From Caryophanales bacterium (GTDB taxonomy: Bacteria; Bacillota; Bacilli; JARBTR01): DNA of 64,000 nucleotides. This document shows, piece after piece, positions 22,463 through 29,704 of the stretch (position 1 is the stretch's first letter; the number at the start of each line of letters is the position of its first letter). Position numbers and translations under genes: made by a program. Under the pieces are notes generated by a model. The model saw nothing but the letters and a program-made list of their open reading frames with translations. It had not been told where the DNA came from and searched no databases. The stretch lies in NCBI GenBank assembly GCA_029240105.1, contig JARBTR010000003.1, forward strand, positions 56,411 to 120,410, written 5' to 3'.

Positions 22463-23155
22463 ATGAAAAGTAAATTTTTATTAACAATGGGGATTGTTTT
22501 TTTATTATTTCTTCAATATTCCTCTACGAATGCACAAACTTCAAATGATATAACAAGGCTTCAAAAGCTTATTAAACAAGTCACACCTAATATCCAAATA
22601 GAACATTGGTCTATTCAAATTCGAGAAAATTTCCAATCATCAGAGATTGAAATGAAGGACCAGATAACTAAGAAATATAAAGGAATTCAATGGTTAGAAA
22701 ATGAAAAGTCAATAAAGGGTACCTTGAAACGATCATCAAATAATTTTTATATTGAATTTATTATTATCCCTATAAAAAAGGGAAATCAAAAAAGAACACT
22801 GGTAATAGGAAATTTTACTGGAGCAAATGAAAAATCTTTGAAAAATGAAATGTTACAATCTTCCATTGTTACCACTTTTTTTACAGGGAAAGCAAAATCT
22901 TTTTCTTGTTTGAAGGGTTCTATTGATGGTAATATGGGAAATGATTTGACATATATAGTTGATGATTTTATAAAAACATTTGATGCAGAAATTATTGAAA
23001 AAGTTTCTGAAAATGGTTTTACTTCAGTGTCTGCCAAGTCTTACTGTTTTTCTGGGGAATTGACAAATCAAATGAATGTGCAGTTAGCATTAAGAAGTTT
23101 ATCAGACCGAACAATAGTAACAGTTGGCACACCCATCATTACTGAGGAATACTAA
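22463..23155 (+). CDS. ywmB: YwmB family exported protein
   Basis: 230 residues with an N-terminal signal peptide (KSKFLLTMGIVFLLFLQYSSTNA, likely cut after NA). The remainder resembles the YwmB family, described as having a TATA-box-binding-like fold but without known function. Position between ywzB and murA is conserved with B. subtilis and carries much of the call. No catalytic motif was recognised. The ribosome binding site GGGAGTGG is strong. Confidence 0.75.
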   Translation: MKSKFLLTMGIVFLLFLQYSSTNAQTSNDITRLQKLIKQVTPNIQIEHWSIQIRENFQSSEIEMKDQITKKYKGIQWLENEKSIKGTLKRSSNNFYIEFIIIPIKKGNQKRTLVIGNFTGANEKSLKNEMLQSSIVTTFFTGKAKSFSCLKGSIDGNMGNDLTYIVDDFIKTFDAEIIEKVSENGFTSVSAKSYCFSGELTNQMNVQLALRSLSDRTIVTVGTPIITEEY

Positions 23156-23229
23156 TAAAACATAAACGTTTAATATGTGTTTTTGACAATGTAAATTAAG
23201 ACTTATTATAAAACGCGGAGGGGACGCTC

Positions 23230-24525
23230 TTGGAAAAATTATTGGTCCGCGGTGGAAATAAATTAGTTGGAACAGTACAAATCGAAGGAGCTAAGAATGC
23301 AGTTTTGCCCATATTAGCGGCGACTTTATTAGCAACAGAAGGTTCGAGTGTACTTTCAAATGTTCCAGAATTATCTGATGTTTTTACTATTAATGAACTA
23401 CTTAAAGCACTAAATGCTACTGTTGAGTTTAATAACAATACTGTAAGAGTAAATGCAGTTGAGAAGTTAGAAGTAGAAACACCTATCGAATATGTTCGAA
23501 AAATGAGGGCCTCTTTTTTTGTTATGGGTTCACTTTTAGCTCGAAATGGGCAAGCAAAGGTTGCTCTCCCTGGTGGTTGTGCGATTGGTTCAAGACCAGT
23601 TGAGTTGCATCTGAAAGGGTTTGAAGCTTTAGGGGCAACAATCAAGGTTGAAAACGGATTCGTGGATGCAATAGTCGAAGATTGCTTAAAAGGTGCGAAT
23701 ATTTACCTTGATTTCCCAAGTGTAGGTGCAACAGAAAACATCATGATGGCAGCCACACTTGCAGTTGGGACTACAGTTATTGAAAATGCAGCGCAAGAAC
23801 CAGAAATTGTTGATTTAGCAAATTTCATCAATAAAATGGGTGGAAAGATTACTGGCGCTGGAACATCAAAAATCTGTATTGAAGGCGTTGACAAACTTGT
23901 GGGCGCAGAACATTCAGTCATATCAGACCGTATTGAAGCTGGAACATTTATGGTTGCAGCAGCTATTACACAAGGGAACGTTCTTATAAAGGGCGCTTTC
24001 AGAGAACAGTTATTTCCTGTTATAGCAAAAATGGAGGAAATGGGTATTACTGTAATTGAGGAAACAGAGGGTCTAAGAGTAATTGGAACGAAGCAATTGC
24101 TACCAACAGATATTAGAACATCTCCACATCCTGGATTTCCTACAGATATGCAATCTCAAATGATGGCGCTACTTCTACATGCAGATGGCACTAGCGTCAT
24201 TACAGAAACTGTTTTTGAAAACCGCTTTATGCATGTTGAAGAATTTCAACGAATGAATGCAGATGTTCGAATAGAAGGACACTCTGTAATTATTCAAGGT
24301 TTAAAAAAATTACAAGGAACAGAAGTTTGTTCAACAGATTTAAGGTCTGCTGCAGCACTTGTTTTAGCTGGATTAATGGCTGAAGGAGAGACTACTGTAA
24401 CGAAACTACTTCATTTAGATCGAGGATATGTAAATTTTCATGGTAAACTTGCTGCATTAGGTGCAGATATTGAACGGGTTCCTGAAATTCAACAAACAGA
24501 AGAGTCAATAGAAGTTGTTGCATAA
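23230..24525 (+). CDS. murA: UDP-N-acetylglucosamine 1-carboxyvinyltransferase MurA
   Basis: First committed enzyme of peptidoglycan synthesis, 431 residues: transfers enolpyruvate from PEP to UDP-GlcNAc. Lys22 in EGAKNAVLP and the catalytic cysteine at about residue 117 in [15 protein letters not shown], the site attacked by fosfomycin, are present, as is the C-terminal [15 protein letters not shown]. The start is TTG six bases behind GGAGGGG. By position it corresponds to murAA of B. subtilis. Confidence 0.97.
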   Translation: MEKLLVRGGNKLVGTVQIEGAKNAVLPILAATLLATEGSSVLSNVPELSDVFTINELLKALNATVEFNNNTVRVNAVEKLEVETPIEYVRKMRASFFVMGSLLARNGQAKVALPGGCAIGSRPVELHLKGFEALGATIKVENGFVDAIVEDCLKGANIYLDFPSVGATENIMMAATLAVGTTVIENAAQEPEIVDLANFINKMGGKITGAGTSKICIEGVDKLVGAEHSVISDRIEAGTFMVAAAITQGNVLIKGAFREQLFPVIAKMEEMGITVIEETEGLRVIGTKQLLPTDIRTSPHPGFPTDMQSQMMALLLHADGTSVITETVFENRFMHVEEFQRMNADVRIEGHSVIIQGLKKLQGTEVCSTDLRSAAALVLAGLMAEGETTVTKLLHLDRGYVNFHGKLAALGADIERVPEIQQTEESIEVVA

Positions 24526-24562
24526 TCTTTTTCTTATGATTTTAGAATTTAATTATATGTTG

Positions 24563-24594
24563 AACTGCCGTAGGTAATTACGGCAGTTTTTTTT
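24563..24594 (+). terminator. Rho-independent terminator of murA
   Basis: AACTGCCGTA and TACGGCAGTT pair perfectly over ten bases, followed by a run of eight T (two of the ten shared with the stem). Confidence 0.93.
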
Positions 24595-24778
24595 ATTCTT
24601 GAATCCAAGTTAAATGATTAACAGTTGAAAAAATATTAGAGTATATTCAATTTAAATGATTAATTACTTTCAGTGACCAATAAGGGTTTGAATTATCTTT
24701 TAATCATAAATTGTAACTTTTGAACATATATTTCTAAAATGAGAGCCTTACAACTCTATTAAATGAGGTGAATGTAGA

Positions 24779-25780
24779 TTGAAGAAGATTGTACCGTATG
24801 TACTCATTTCTTTAGCGATTTTTACTATAATTATTGTTCTCCCGGCAACATTAGTGTCTTTTTTTGATGATGGGAAAGCCATTGTCAAATCAGAAAAAGA
24901 GAAGAAAAAGATAAGTATAGATTATGAAAATCAGATTGTCGTTTCTGTTTTTAGAACTCAAAAAAATAGAGTAGAAGAAGTTCCGCTAGAAGAGTATGTT
25001 ACAGGAGTGGTTGCAACTGAAATGCCGGCTAATTTTGAATTAGAAGCATTGAAAGCACAAGCGTTAACTGCAAGAACAAATATTATTCTTTCAAAGATCA
25101 ACGGGCTTAATTCAAAAGACAGTGATGTTTCGGACACTACCAAAGATCAAGTCTATAAAAACAAGGAAGAATTAAAAACGGTTTGGGGTAAAGATTTTTC
25201 TTGGAAATACAAAAAGGTCAGTGATGCTGTGGAGGCAACAAAAGGCGAAATTCTTACATATAATGAAAAGCCAATTACAGCTTCTTTTTTTTCAACCAGC
25301 AATGGGCGAACAGAAAATTCTGAGGAATATTGGTCTACTGCAATGCCTTATTTGAGAAGTGTTGATAGCCCTTGGGATTTGAATTCACCTAAATATCAAA
25401 ATCGAATTTCAGTTAGTGTCACAGATTTTGAGAAGAAATTAAATATCAAATTACCAAACTCTAAAAATGTTGGAACTATTAAAAAGAAAACTTCTGGTGG
25501 TCGAATTGCGGAGTTTATAATTTCTGGAAAGACTTTTACAGGAAGAGAGATTCGAGAGAAGTTAGGGCTCAAATCTACTGATTTTAGTATGTCACGTAAT
25601 GGAGCTGAGATTGTTATAGATACGAAGGGTTATGGTCATGGTGTTGGCATGAGTCAATATGGTGCAAACGGATTAGCAAGTCAAGGAAAAAAGTATTTAG
25701 ATATAATCAATCATTATTATCAAGGCGTTCAAATATCAAAACTAGACAGTATGGATGCGGTAGCTGTATTAATGAAATAA
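24779..25780 (+). CDS. spoIID: Stage II sporulation protein D (SpoIID)
   Basis: 333 residues with an N-terminal membrane anchor (PYVLISLAIFTIIIVLPATLV). SpoIID is a lytic transglycosylase of the DMP complex that drives engulfment in the mother cell. The catalytic glutamate lies in GVVATEMPANFELEALKAQA, and the C-terminal GYGHGVGMSQYGANGLA motif is complete. TTG start eight bases behind GAGGTG. Downstream of murA and upstream of spoIIQ, as in B. subtilis. Transcription by sigma-E is expected from the family; I could not assign the promoter with confidence in the 184-base gap. Confidence 0.95.
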   Translation: MKKIVPYVLISLAIFTIIIVLPATLVSFFDDGKAIVKSEKEKKKISIDYENQIVVSVFRTQKNRVEEVPLEEYVTGVVATEMPANFELEALKAQALTARTNIILSKINGLNSKDSDVSDTTKDQVYKNKEELKTVWGKDFSWKYKKVSDAVEATKGEILTYNEKPITASFFSTSNGRTENSEEYWSTAMPYLRSVDSPWDLNSPKYQNRISVSVTDFEKKLNIKLPNSKNVGTIKKKTSGGRIAEFIISGKTFTGREIREKLGLKSTDFSMSRNGAEIVIDTKGYGHGVGMSQYGANGLASQGKKYLDIINHYYQGVQISKLDSMDAVAVLMK

Positions 25781-25855
25781 ATAGATTCAAATTTTTCAGT
25801 ATTATATGTATAGAACTCTTGCAAACTGTTCAGAATGTTTGCAGAGGTGATAGGA

Positions 25856-26611
25856 ATGAGAGAGGAAAATCCTTCTCAATTAGTAAAGAGAAACTCAATT
25901 TTGAGAAAAAAATGGTTTTTACCAAGTATGTACTTAGCGTGTGTTGCTTTGGTAATGGTTGGCGCTTTTTGGTACCAAAGTGAACAAGATGGTCCAGATA
26001 AAACGAAAAATGCAAAAAATGCTGAAGTAAGCAATCATGAACCATCTGTAGAAGTGAATCAGTCTTTTGAAAACTTTGCATTACCATTAACTGATTCTGA
26101 AAATGTCGTAATCAAAAAGCAATTCTACGATATTAACGGAACTGAAGACCAACAAGAGGCTGCTTTGGTCCAGTATGGTGATACATACCAACCGAATACG
26201 GGTGTTGATTATGGTTTAAAGGATAATGCAACCTTTAATGTTCTTGCATCAATGTCTGGTACAGTTACAAGGGTTCAAACCGATCCGCTTTTAGGGAATG
26301 TAGTTGAAATTGAACATGACAAAGGACTTGTTACGCTTTACTCTTCATTATCAGATATCTCTGTTAAAGTAGGAGATAAAGTGAAACAAGGCGCAACCAT
26401 TGCAAAGGCTGGTAAAAGTGAAATTAATGCTGATGCAAACGTACATCTACATTTTGAGATGAGAAAAGATGGTGTCGCTGTAAACCCGATAAGTTTTATT
26501 AAAAAACCTTTAAGCGCTTTAAAGGGCACGGATACGACAAACGCTACTCAATCAAGTGAAGAACAAGGAAAAGAAAAATCTAGTCAAGAAGATTTAGAGC
26601 CAGAAGAATAA
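25856..26611 (+). CDS. spoIIQ: SpoIIQ-like sporulation protein, M23 (LytM) domain
   Basis: About 251 residues: one membrane helix near the N-terminus (MYLACVALVMVGAFWY), then an extracytoplasmic LytM/M23 domain and an acidic, Ser/Gln-rich tail. SpoIIQ is made in the forespore and binds SpoIIIAH across the intermembrane space. The M23 zinc site looks broken: the first His of HxxxD is replaced (NTGVD) while HLH is kept, as in SpoIIQ proteins that serve as structural partners rather than peptidases. ATG 25856 is used because GAGGTGA lies in front of it; a small hairpin TGCAAAC/GTTTGCA overlaps that site. Confidence 0.9.
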   Translation: MREENPSQLVKRNSILRKKWFLPSMYLACVALVMVGAFWYQSEQDGPDKTKNAKNAEVSNHEPSVEVNQSFENFALPLTDSENVVIKKQFYDINGTEDQQEAALVQYGDTYQPNTGVDYGLKDNATFNVLASMSGTVTRVQTDPLLGNVVEIEHDKGLVTLYSSLSDISVKVGDKVKQGATIAKAGKSEINADANVHLHFEMRKDGVAVNPISFIKKPLSALKGTDTTNATQSSEEQGKEKSSQEDLEPEE

Positions 26612-26962
26612 AATAAAATTTAAAAAGCTCTCTTTTACTATACATTCAAAATGTTAGGCAAAATCTAACATCTTGAGGTGCATAGTATCTGGGGGCTTTT
26701 TAATTTTCTTTTTAATTAAAGTGCTTTTTGATAAGCTGTCTTGTTTTTCGCATATAAACCATTCTTAGGAAATACATTATAACAGGGATGAAAATTGATT
26801 ATTATGTACTTAAAAAACGGAGTGTTTGAGGTGAGAATTGCAAAATATACTGCATCTGAAGCAGTTACTGTAGAATTTCTTTATAAATAAGTTGTCCAAC
26901 CTTTAAAAATTAATCAAGCTCATTTCACACTTTTCTCATCCGAGATTAAGGGGGCGAGATGT
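26612..26962. other. 351-nt intergenic region between spoIIQ and spoIIID
   Basis: The first third is a long imperfect hairpin (listed separately). The rest is AT-rich and holds one marginal 19-codon reading frame at 26831-26890 starting with GTG. spoIIID promoters (sigma-E and SpoIIID autoregulation in B. subtilis) should lie here, but I cannot assign them with confidence. Confidence 0.5.
26622..26701. repeat. Long imperfect hairpin element, copy A
   Basis: AAAAAGC at the left end pairs with GCTTTTT at the right, and inside ACTAT/ATAGT and ATGTTAG/CTAACAT also pair around a short loop, so nearly the whole 80 bases can fold into one hairpin. The core TGTTAG-RCAAAA-TCTAAC plus a GGTGCA motif recurs in a second hairpin at 42923-43005. 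It probably also terminates spoIIQ, since a T run follows. The core resembles ends of IS3-family elements from memory; this is an inference. Confidence 0.6.
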
Positions 26963-27229
26963 GTGCACGATTATATTAAGGATCGAACAGTGAAAATTGG
27001 AACTTATCTGGTTAAAACGCAAAAAACAGTTCGTGTAATTGCAAAAGAATTTGGCGTTTCAAAATCAACAGTTCATAAAGATTTAGTCGAAAGACTTCCG
27101 TCTATTCACCCAGATCTTGCAAATGAAGTGAAAGATATTTTGGAATATCACAAAGCAGTTCGACATTTACGTGGTGGAGAGGCAACCAAAATAAAGTACC
27201 GAGGGGTAGGGGAAACAATACATTCATAA
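26963..27229 (+). CDS. spoIIID: Stage III sporulation transcription factor SpoIIID
   Basis: 88 residues, nearly identical over most of its length to the known SpoIIID: helix-turn-helix RVIAKEFGVSKSTVHKDL at about residues 25-42, then LANEVKDILEYHKAVRHLRGGEATK. It is a small DNA-binding activator/repressor that modifies the sigma-E regulon and helps switch to sigma-K in the mother cell. GTG start, as in B. subtilis, behind a G-rich site (GGGGGCGAGAT). Confidence 0.97.
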   Translation: MHDYIKDRTVKIGTYLVKTQKTVRVIAKEFGVSKSTVHKDLVERLPSIHPDLANEVKDILEYHKAVRHLRGGEATKIKYRGVGETIHS

Positions 27230-27239
27230 ACATTTTATG

Positions 27240-27267
27240 AAATCAGCCATTTTTGGCTGATTTTTTT
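27240..27267 (+). terminator. Rho-independent terminator of spoIIID
   Basis: AAATCAGCC-ATTTTT-GGCTGATTT followed by more T residues, directly behind spoIIID. Confidence 0.92.
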
Positions 27268-27408
27268 ATCAATATAAGTAAGTAATACAAGTCAAACATT
27301 ACTGAGAAAGGCTTAGATTTTGTGGTTTAAGGTATCAATCCACGACAATATGTGATAAAATTTTTTTGATGTCAAATTTAGTATACATAATAGTCGGAGG
27401 ATATAGAA

Positions 27409-28395
27409 ATGCTATCATTTTCGAAAGACATAGGTATTGATTTAGGTACTGCGAACGTACTTATTTATGTAAAAGGACAAGGAATTATTTTAAATGAACC
27501 TTCTGTAGTTGCTATAGATAAAACAACAAATAAAGTTTTAGCTGTTGGTGAAGAAGCAAGAAATATGATTGGGCGTACACCTGGAAATATCATGGCTATT
27601 CGTCCATTGAAAGATGGCGTTATTGCTGATTTTGATGTGACTGAAGAAATGCTCAAACATTTTATCAATAAGTTAAATGTAAAAGGGTTTTTCTCTAAAC
27701 CACGTATCTTAATTTGTTGTCCAACAAATATCACAAGTGTTGAACAAAAAGCCATTCGTGAAGCTGCTCAAAAAGCAGGAAGTAAGGATGTATATCTTGA
27801 GGAAGAGCCGAAAGTTGCAGCCATTGGTGCTGGTATGGATATTTTCCAACCAAGCGGTAATATGGTACTTGATATTGGTGGCGGAACAACAGACATTGCC
27901 GTTCTTTCTATGGGCGATATTGTAACTTCTGCTTCGATAAAAATGGCTGGAGACAAATTTGATTCTGAAATTTTAAATTATATTAAAAGAAAATATAAAT
28001 TGCTAATTGGTGAACGTACAGCCGAGGACATTAAAATCCAAGTGGCAACCGTTTATCCTGGCGCTAGAAACGAAACTATGGAGATTCGTGGTAGAGATTT
28101 AGTTTCTGGGTTACCTCGTTCGATTACAATTAACTCAGCTGAAATCGAAGAAGCTTTACGTGAAGCTGTTGCAGTTATTGTTCACGCATCAAAGAGTGTT
28201 CTTGAGCGTACTCCACCTGAACTTTCTGCGGATATTATAGATCGTGGTGCATTCCTGACTGGTGGAGGAGCCCTATTACACGGTATCGATAAAGTGTTGC
28301 AAGATGAATTGAAAATTCCAGTATTTATTGCTGAAAATCCAATGGATTGTGTTGCAATTGGAACAGGAATTATTCTTGAAAATCTCAAAAAGTAG
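27409..28395 (+). CDS. mbl: MreB-family actin homologue (Mbl)
   Basis: 328 residues, bacterial actin fold. Phosphate 1 motif DIGIDLGTANVLIYVKG, the phosphate 2 motif VLDIGGGTTDIAVLS and the adenosine motif AFLTGGGALLHG are all present. It organises cell-wall synthesis along the cylinder. MreB, Mbl and MreBH are close paralogues; the name Mbl rests on position directly behind spoIIID, the B. subtilis arrangement. The flagellar genes flhO and flhP that follow mbl in B. subtilis are absent. Confidence 0.92.
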   Translation: MLSFSKDIGIDLGTANVLIYVKGQGIILNEPSVVAIDKTTNKVLAVGEEARNMIGRTPGNIMAIRPLKDGVIADFDVTEEMLKHFINKLNVKGFFSKPRILICCPTNITSVEQKAIREAAQKAGSKDVYLEEEPKVAAIGAGMDIFQPSGNMVLDIGGGTTDIAVLSMGDIVTSASIKMAGDKFDSEILNYIKRKYKLLIGERTAEDIKIQVATVYPGARNETMEIRGRDLVSGLPRSITINSAEIEEALREAVAVIVHASKSVLERTPPELSADIIDRGAFLTGGGALLHGIDKVLQDELKIPVFIAENPMDCVAIGTGIILENLKK

Positions 28396-28423
28396 AAGGT
28401 TATTCCTTTAGGGAGATTAAAAA

Positions 28424-28792
28424 ATGGTAACAATTCAAGATAAGGAACTAAATCCAAAAGAAGAATCGAGATGGAGTCGAATTGTTTCAGATGGTTCTGA
28501 AGATAGAAAAGAATCAAGAGGAACTCGGAGAAATTATCAGCAGAATTCTAGACAGGAACTAAAAAATCAAAACAAGGAAAGAAAAAAAAGGAATACAGAT
28601 GGTCAATTTTCAGTTCGACTTCGATTAATTCCTGTTTGGTTGCGCCTTGTAATTATTTCAGTTGTTTCTGTAGTAGCTGGTTTAATTGGTGCATACTTTG
28701 GATATGTGGTATTAGGAGATGGAAAAGCTTCAGAGGTTTTCTCTCCAAGCACGTGGCACCATATTTTTGATTTGGTTAACAAAGCAAAATAA
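28424..28792 (+). CDS. EpuA-like single-pass membrane protein (often labelled RNA polymerase subunit beta)
   Basis: 122 residues: a basic, Gln/Arg/Lys-rich N-terminal part (about 1-65), then FSVRLRLIPVWLRLVIISVVSVVAGLIGAYFGY with one membrane helix and a short tail ending WHHIFDLVNKAK. This matches the EpuA family, which databases often call RNA polymerase subunit beta although it has no resemblance to RpoB. Function unknown. It follows mbl by 28 bases and probably shares its transcript; a terminator lies behind it. Confidence 0.75.
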   Translation: MVTIQDKELNPKEESRWSRIVSDGSEDRKESRGTRRNYQQNSRQELKNQNKERKKRNTDGQFSVRLRLIPVWLRLVIISVVSVVAGLIGAYFGYVVLGDGKASEVFSPSTWHHIFDLVNKAK

Positions 28793-28803
28793 GAATTATA
28801 GTT

Positions 28804-28825
28804 GAAGCCTTCGGGCTTCTTTTTT
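28804..28825 (+). terminator. Rho-independent terminator after the EpuA-like gene
   Basis: GAAGCC-TTCG-GGCTTC stem with a stable UUCG tetraloop, followed by six T residues. Confidence 0.93.
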
Positions 28826-28994
28826 ATTCAAAAATGATTAATAAGTACATTATCTTTATAAAATCGATCATTTTTGTATTAAAAATGGGTAAAAAATATG
28901 CATTATTTCCGCTCAAAATGAATTTATTAGAATTTTAAATTTTAAAACCTCATTGCTAATCTTTAGATATCTAAAAAAGAAATGAGGTGAGAAC

Positions 28995-29366
28995 ATGATT
29001 AATCAAGTCACTTTGGTAGGGCGCCTTACAAAAGATCCTGAAGTTAGGTATACGCCTGAAGGAAAAGCGGTGGCAAATGTTACTTTGGCGGTTTCGAGAA
29101 ATTTCCGTGATCAATCTGGTGAGTATAAAACAGATTTTGTATATTGCATTTTATGGGGCAGGCAAGCAGAGAACACAGCTCTATATTGTAGTAAAGGTTC
29201 GATTGTAGGAATTACAGGAAGAATCTCAACTCGAAAATATGAAAATGCAGAACAGAAAATGGTGTATACAACAGAAATCATTGCAGAGAACGTCCAGTTC
29301 TTAGACAGAAAAAGAAAAGAAGAAGAAACAGCAGAGATAGTTCAAACAGAAGAATGTGAAATGTAG
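28995..29366 (+). CDS. ssbB: Single-stranded DNA-binding protein SsbB (YwpH)
   Basis: 123-residue OB-fold protein: MINQVTLVGRLTKDPEVRYTPEG, FRDQSGEYKTDFVYCILWGRQAEN. It lacks the Gly/Gln-rich linker and the DDDLPF acidic tail of the main SSB, so it is the short SsbB type, which in B. subtilis is competence-induced and protects incoming DNA. Downstream order to the ywqA-like helicase is as in B. subtilis. AT-rich A/T tracts upstream recall ComK boxes but do not match well. GAGGTGAGA precedes the ATG. Confidence 0.93.
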   Translation: MINQVTLVGRLTKDPEVRYTPEGKAVANVTLAVSRNFRDQSGEYKTDFVYCILWGRQAENTALYCSKGSIVGITGRISTRKYENAEQKMVYTTEIIAENVQFLDRKRKEEETAEIVQTEECEM

Positions 29367-29373
29367 GTGTCAC

Positions 29374-29562
29374 ATGACAGCAAATAGCGCAACACAAACC
29401 AAGGAAGATATAACAACAAGCTTAATACGAATTGTTGGTCAGGTAAACCGTCGCGTGTCAGACCAAGAAAAACAAATGAAGTTGATTCGAGACACGTTGG
29501 AAATTTTGATTGAAGATATTCGTGATTTCGAAGAAAAATATCAAGTTACTCTCTCGAATTAA
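29374..29562 (+). CDS. Small coiled-coil protein of unknown function behind ssbB
   Basis: About 62 residues from the ATG at 29374, behind TAGGTG; the track start at 29356 lies inside ssbB. The protein is hydrophilic and helical, with heptad-like spacing in RIVGQVNRRVSDQEKQMKLIRDTLEILIEDIRDFEEKY, and ends LSN. No family recognised. It is seven bases behind ssbB, so it is probably co-expressed with it and could be an SsbB partner, but that is only a guess from position. Confidence 0.6.
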   Translation: MTANSATQTKEDITTSLIRIVGQVNRRVSDQEKQMKLIRDTLEILIEDIRDFEEKYQVTLSN

Positions 29563-29672
29563 AAATTGTTGATAAAAATGCAACCTCTCAAATCCCCGTT
29601 TTATCTACATAACTTTTTTAACGTATAAATCCCCAGTAAAAAAACATCACTCCCTGATATTCTTTTACAGTA

Positions 29673-29704
29673 AAAATCTCCCCACTACATGTAGGGGAGA
29701 TTTT
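29673..29704. terminator. Bidirectional terminator between the ssbB unit and the ywqA-like helicase
   Basis: AAAATCTCCCC and GGGGAGATTTT pair perfectly over eleven bases with A/T runs on both sides. It works for both strands; the minus-strand helicase stop codon lies inside its loop. Confidence 0.88.

Noticed and set aside
26831-26890. 19-codon frame with GTG start (RIAKYTASEAVTVEFLYK) before spoIIID
   Set aside because: Too short, start and ribosome binding site ambiguous, and no known counterpart; kept only as a remark in the gap entry.
28840-28990. ComK box before ssbB
   Set aside because: A/T tracts are present, but no pair of AAAAN5TTTT boxes with permitted spacing was found.
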